Shown here: one piece after another, positions 12,525-13,576 of the stretch | How positions within the stretch are numbered: the stretch's first letter is position 1 | Layout: each line of letters opens with the position of its first letter | Source of the DNA: an uncultured Acidobacteriota bacterium | GTDB taxonomy: Bacteria > Acidobacteriota > Blastocatellia > Pyrinomonadales > Pyrinomonadaceae | NCBI GenBank assembly: GCA_946480545.1 | Contig: CAMLKY010000009.1 | Location: 1 to 13,576 of the forward strand | Direction: 5' to 3' | DNA length: 13,576 bases | Notes under the pieces: model-generated | What the model was told of the DNA's origin: nothing | Databases searched by the model: none | What the model saw: only the letters and a program-made list of their open reading frames with translations | Translations under genes and position numbers: made by a program

Positions 12525-13508
12525 TTGAAAGAAAAGCACCTTTACAGCTTTGGTGACTTCACGCTGAGCGTCGAGGACCACAGTCTGATGCGTGGCGGCG
12601 AGAATATTCCGCTCACGCCGAAGATGTTCGACCTGCTTTTGGTGCTCGTCCAAAATCCGGGAAAGGTCCTGACGAAGGATTTTCTTCTCGAATCTGTCTG
12701 GCCGAACAGCTTTGTCGAAGAAGGAAACATAACTTTCAATATCCGTCAGCTTCGGAAAGCCCTCGACGACAATCATCAGGCACCGCAGTACATCGAGACC
12801 GTAACGCGGAGGGGCTATCGATTCTTGCCCTCGGTAGAAGCGGTCACAACCGCTCCGGCCGAAGAACCGCAGACGGCACCGGCTCCGCGTGCAGTAGAGA
12901 CAAGAGGTCGTTGGAGGGGGATCGCCTTTGCAGGCACCCTGGTGACGCTTATCGCCGCGGTCGCGATCGGCGCATGGTTTCTCAAAGGCCGAAGCGTCGA
13001 CTCCGCGGCAATACTCAACAGCCCATTCGAGCGCGAGAAACTGTCCACCGACGGAAAGGTCTTTCACGTCGCGATCTCGCCGGACGGGAAGAATGTCATC
13101 TACACAAACAAGATCGGCGGCAAACAGAGCGTCTGGCTCAGACAGCTTGAAACGTCCAATAACGTTCCGCTGATTCCGCCTTCCGATGACTTTTACGGTG
13201 GGCTCGCCATGGCGCCGGATGGCAACAGCATCTACTTTGTACGCAGCGGTCTTCAAGGCCCGCAGTTGGTTGTCTACCGTATGTCGATCTTCGGAGGCAT
13301 ACCCCAGAAGATCGTCGGCGAAACTCAGGGCTGGATAAGCCTGTCGGCCGACGGAACACGCATTTCATTCGTCCGTTGTCCGTATACCGACGAGGACTAT
13401 TGCTCGCTGTACGTCGCGGACGCACACGATGGCGGCAACGAGAAGAAACTTGTGACACGTCCGCGGCCGATCCGGATCGGTGACTCGGCGAAGGCGAAGC
13501 CCTCATAG
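12525..13508 (+). CDS. Membrane-anchored winged-helix (OmpR/PhoB-type DNA-binding) regulator with PD40/TolB-like propeller, 3' truncated
   Basis: From TTG 12525 the protein is 327 residues. Residues about 8-100 are a Trans_reg_C winged helix: GDFTLSVEDHSLMRGG, IPLTPKMFDLLLVLVQNPGKVLTKDFLLESVWP, FNIRQLRKALDD and YIETVTRRGYRFLP. A transmembrane segment follows a Pro/Ala linker (about 130-150, IAFAGTLVTLIAAVAIGAWFL), then PD40-type blades (AISPDGKNVIYTN, AMAPDGNSIYFVR, SLSADGTRISFVR). This is the one-component CadC/ToxR-like layout: DNA-binding inside, sensor propeller outside. The start TTG 12525 has AGAAGG 8 nt upstream; GTG 12516 is possible but has no spaced ribosome-binding site. Homologous architecture ends at about 13490 (IRIGDSA); the final residues and the stop at 13508 lie in compositionally foreign sequence, so the natural gene was longer. 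Confidence 0.88.
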   Translation: MKEKHLYSFGDFTLSVEDHSLMRGGENIPLTPKMFDLLLVLVQNPGKVLTKDFLLESVWPNSFVEEGNITFNIRQLRKALDDNHQAPQYIETVTRRGYRFLPSVEAVTTAPAEEPQTAPAPRAVETRGRWRGIAFAGTLVTLIAAVAIGAWFLKGRSVDSAAILNSPFEREKLSTDGKVFHVAISPDGKNVIYTNKIGGKQSVWLRQLETSNNVPLIPPSDDFYGGLAMAPDGNSIYFVRSGLQGPQLVVYRMSIFGGIPQKIVGETQGWISLSADGTRISFVRCPYTDEDYCSLYVADAHDGGNEKKLVTRPRPIRIGDSAKAKPS

Positions 13509-13576
13509 GCGGCGCGGCACGCGTCGAAGTCGTCGCGGCCCACGGCGCGGCCGCCGAAGAAGCTCCGCTCGACCAC
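13490..13576 (-). other. High-GC segment at the window end, coding-like on the minus strand
   Basis: Counting 13501-13576 gives about 75% G+C, well above the rest. Read on the minus strand from 13576, the frame VVERSFFGGRAVGRDDFD continues to about 13490 with nearly every codon ending in G or C, the signature of a gene from a high-GC organism. The product is not recognised. It joins the regulator reading frame where propeller homology ends, suggesting a chimeric join at about 13480-13495. Confidence 0.5.

Overview
The window looks like part of a chromosome, probably a whole metagenomic contig, from an Acidobacteriota-like bacterium. My best guess is class Blastocatellia (Pyrinomonadaceae-type). 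The guess rests on moderate-to-high GC, many secreted proteins, a winged-helix/transmembrane/PD40-propeller regulator of the type these bacteria carry in numbers, and short palindromic repeats in most intergenic gaps. No rRNA, tRNA, CRISPR, transposase or phage gene was seen, and nothing marks the window as a mobile island. The taxonomy is inference.

Layout, left to right. 1-200: intergenic repeats. 201-1856 (-): secreted M1-family metallopeptidase. 1906-2027: GC-rich inverted repeat. 2068-2800 (+): secreted cyclophilin-type peptidyl-prolyl isomerase broken by a frameshift. 2802-3811 (-): a SYLF-domain secreted protein translationally coupled to a small TPR protein. 3962-4981 (-): spore-photoproduct-lyase-type radical SAM protein. 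5099-6037 (-): unrecognised secreted protein followed by a clear intrinsic terminator. 6190-6714 (-): GNAT acetyltransferase. 6789-7961 (-): acyl-CoA dehydrogenase. 8198-9280 (+): lysylphosphatidylglycerol-synthase-type membrane protein. 9354-11244 (-): a DUF3455 protein and a vanadium-haloperoxidase-like protein whose signal peptide is in another frame. 11370-12194 (-): class I SAM methyltransferase. 12525-13508 (+): winged-helix regulator whose propeller is cut off near the end of the window.

The genes do not form one pathway. Likely co-transcribed pairs are SYLF+TPR (4-nt overlap) and haloperoxidase+DUF3455 (36-nt gap, near-identical ribosome-binding sites).

The most interesting content is non-coding. 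(i) Eight consecutive 11-bp direct repeats (12426-12513) run up to the ribosome-binding site of the winged-helix regulator; three positions are invariant in all units, the spacing expected of a PhoB/OmpR-type tandem operator. (ii) Six diverged hairpins of one repeat family, built from CGCRGA-like subunits, occupy six intergenic gaps. (iii) There are two further small repeat families. (iv) A perfect palindrome resembling a PsrA-type fatty-acid operator lies just upstream of the acyl-CoA dehydrogenase. The last ~90 bases have very different composition and read as codon-biased coding sequence on the opposite strand, which suggests a chimeric contig end. Two genes carry frameshifts, so draft-assembly errors must be considered beside true gene decay.
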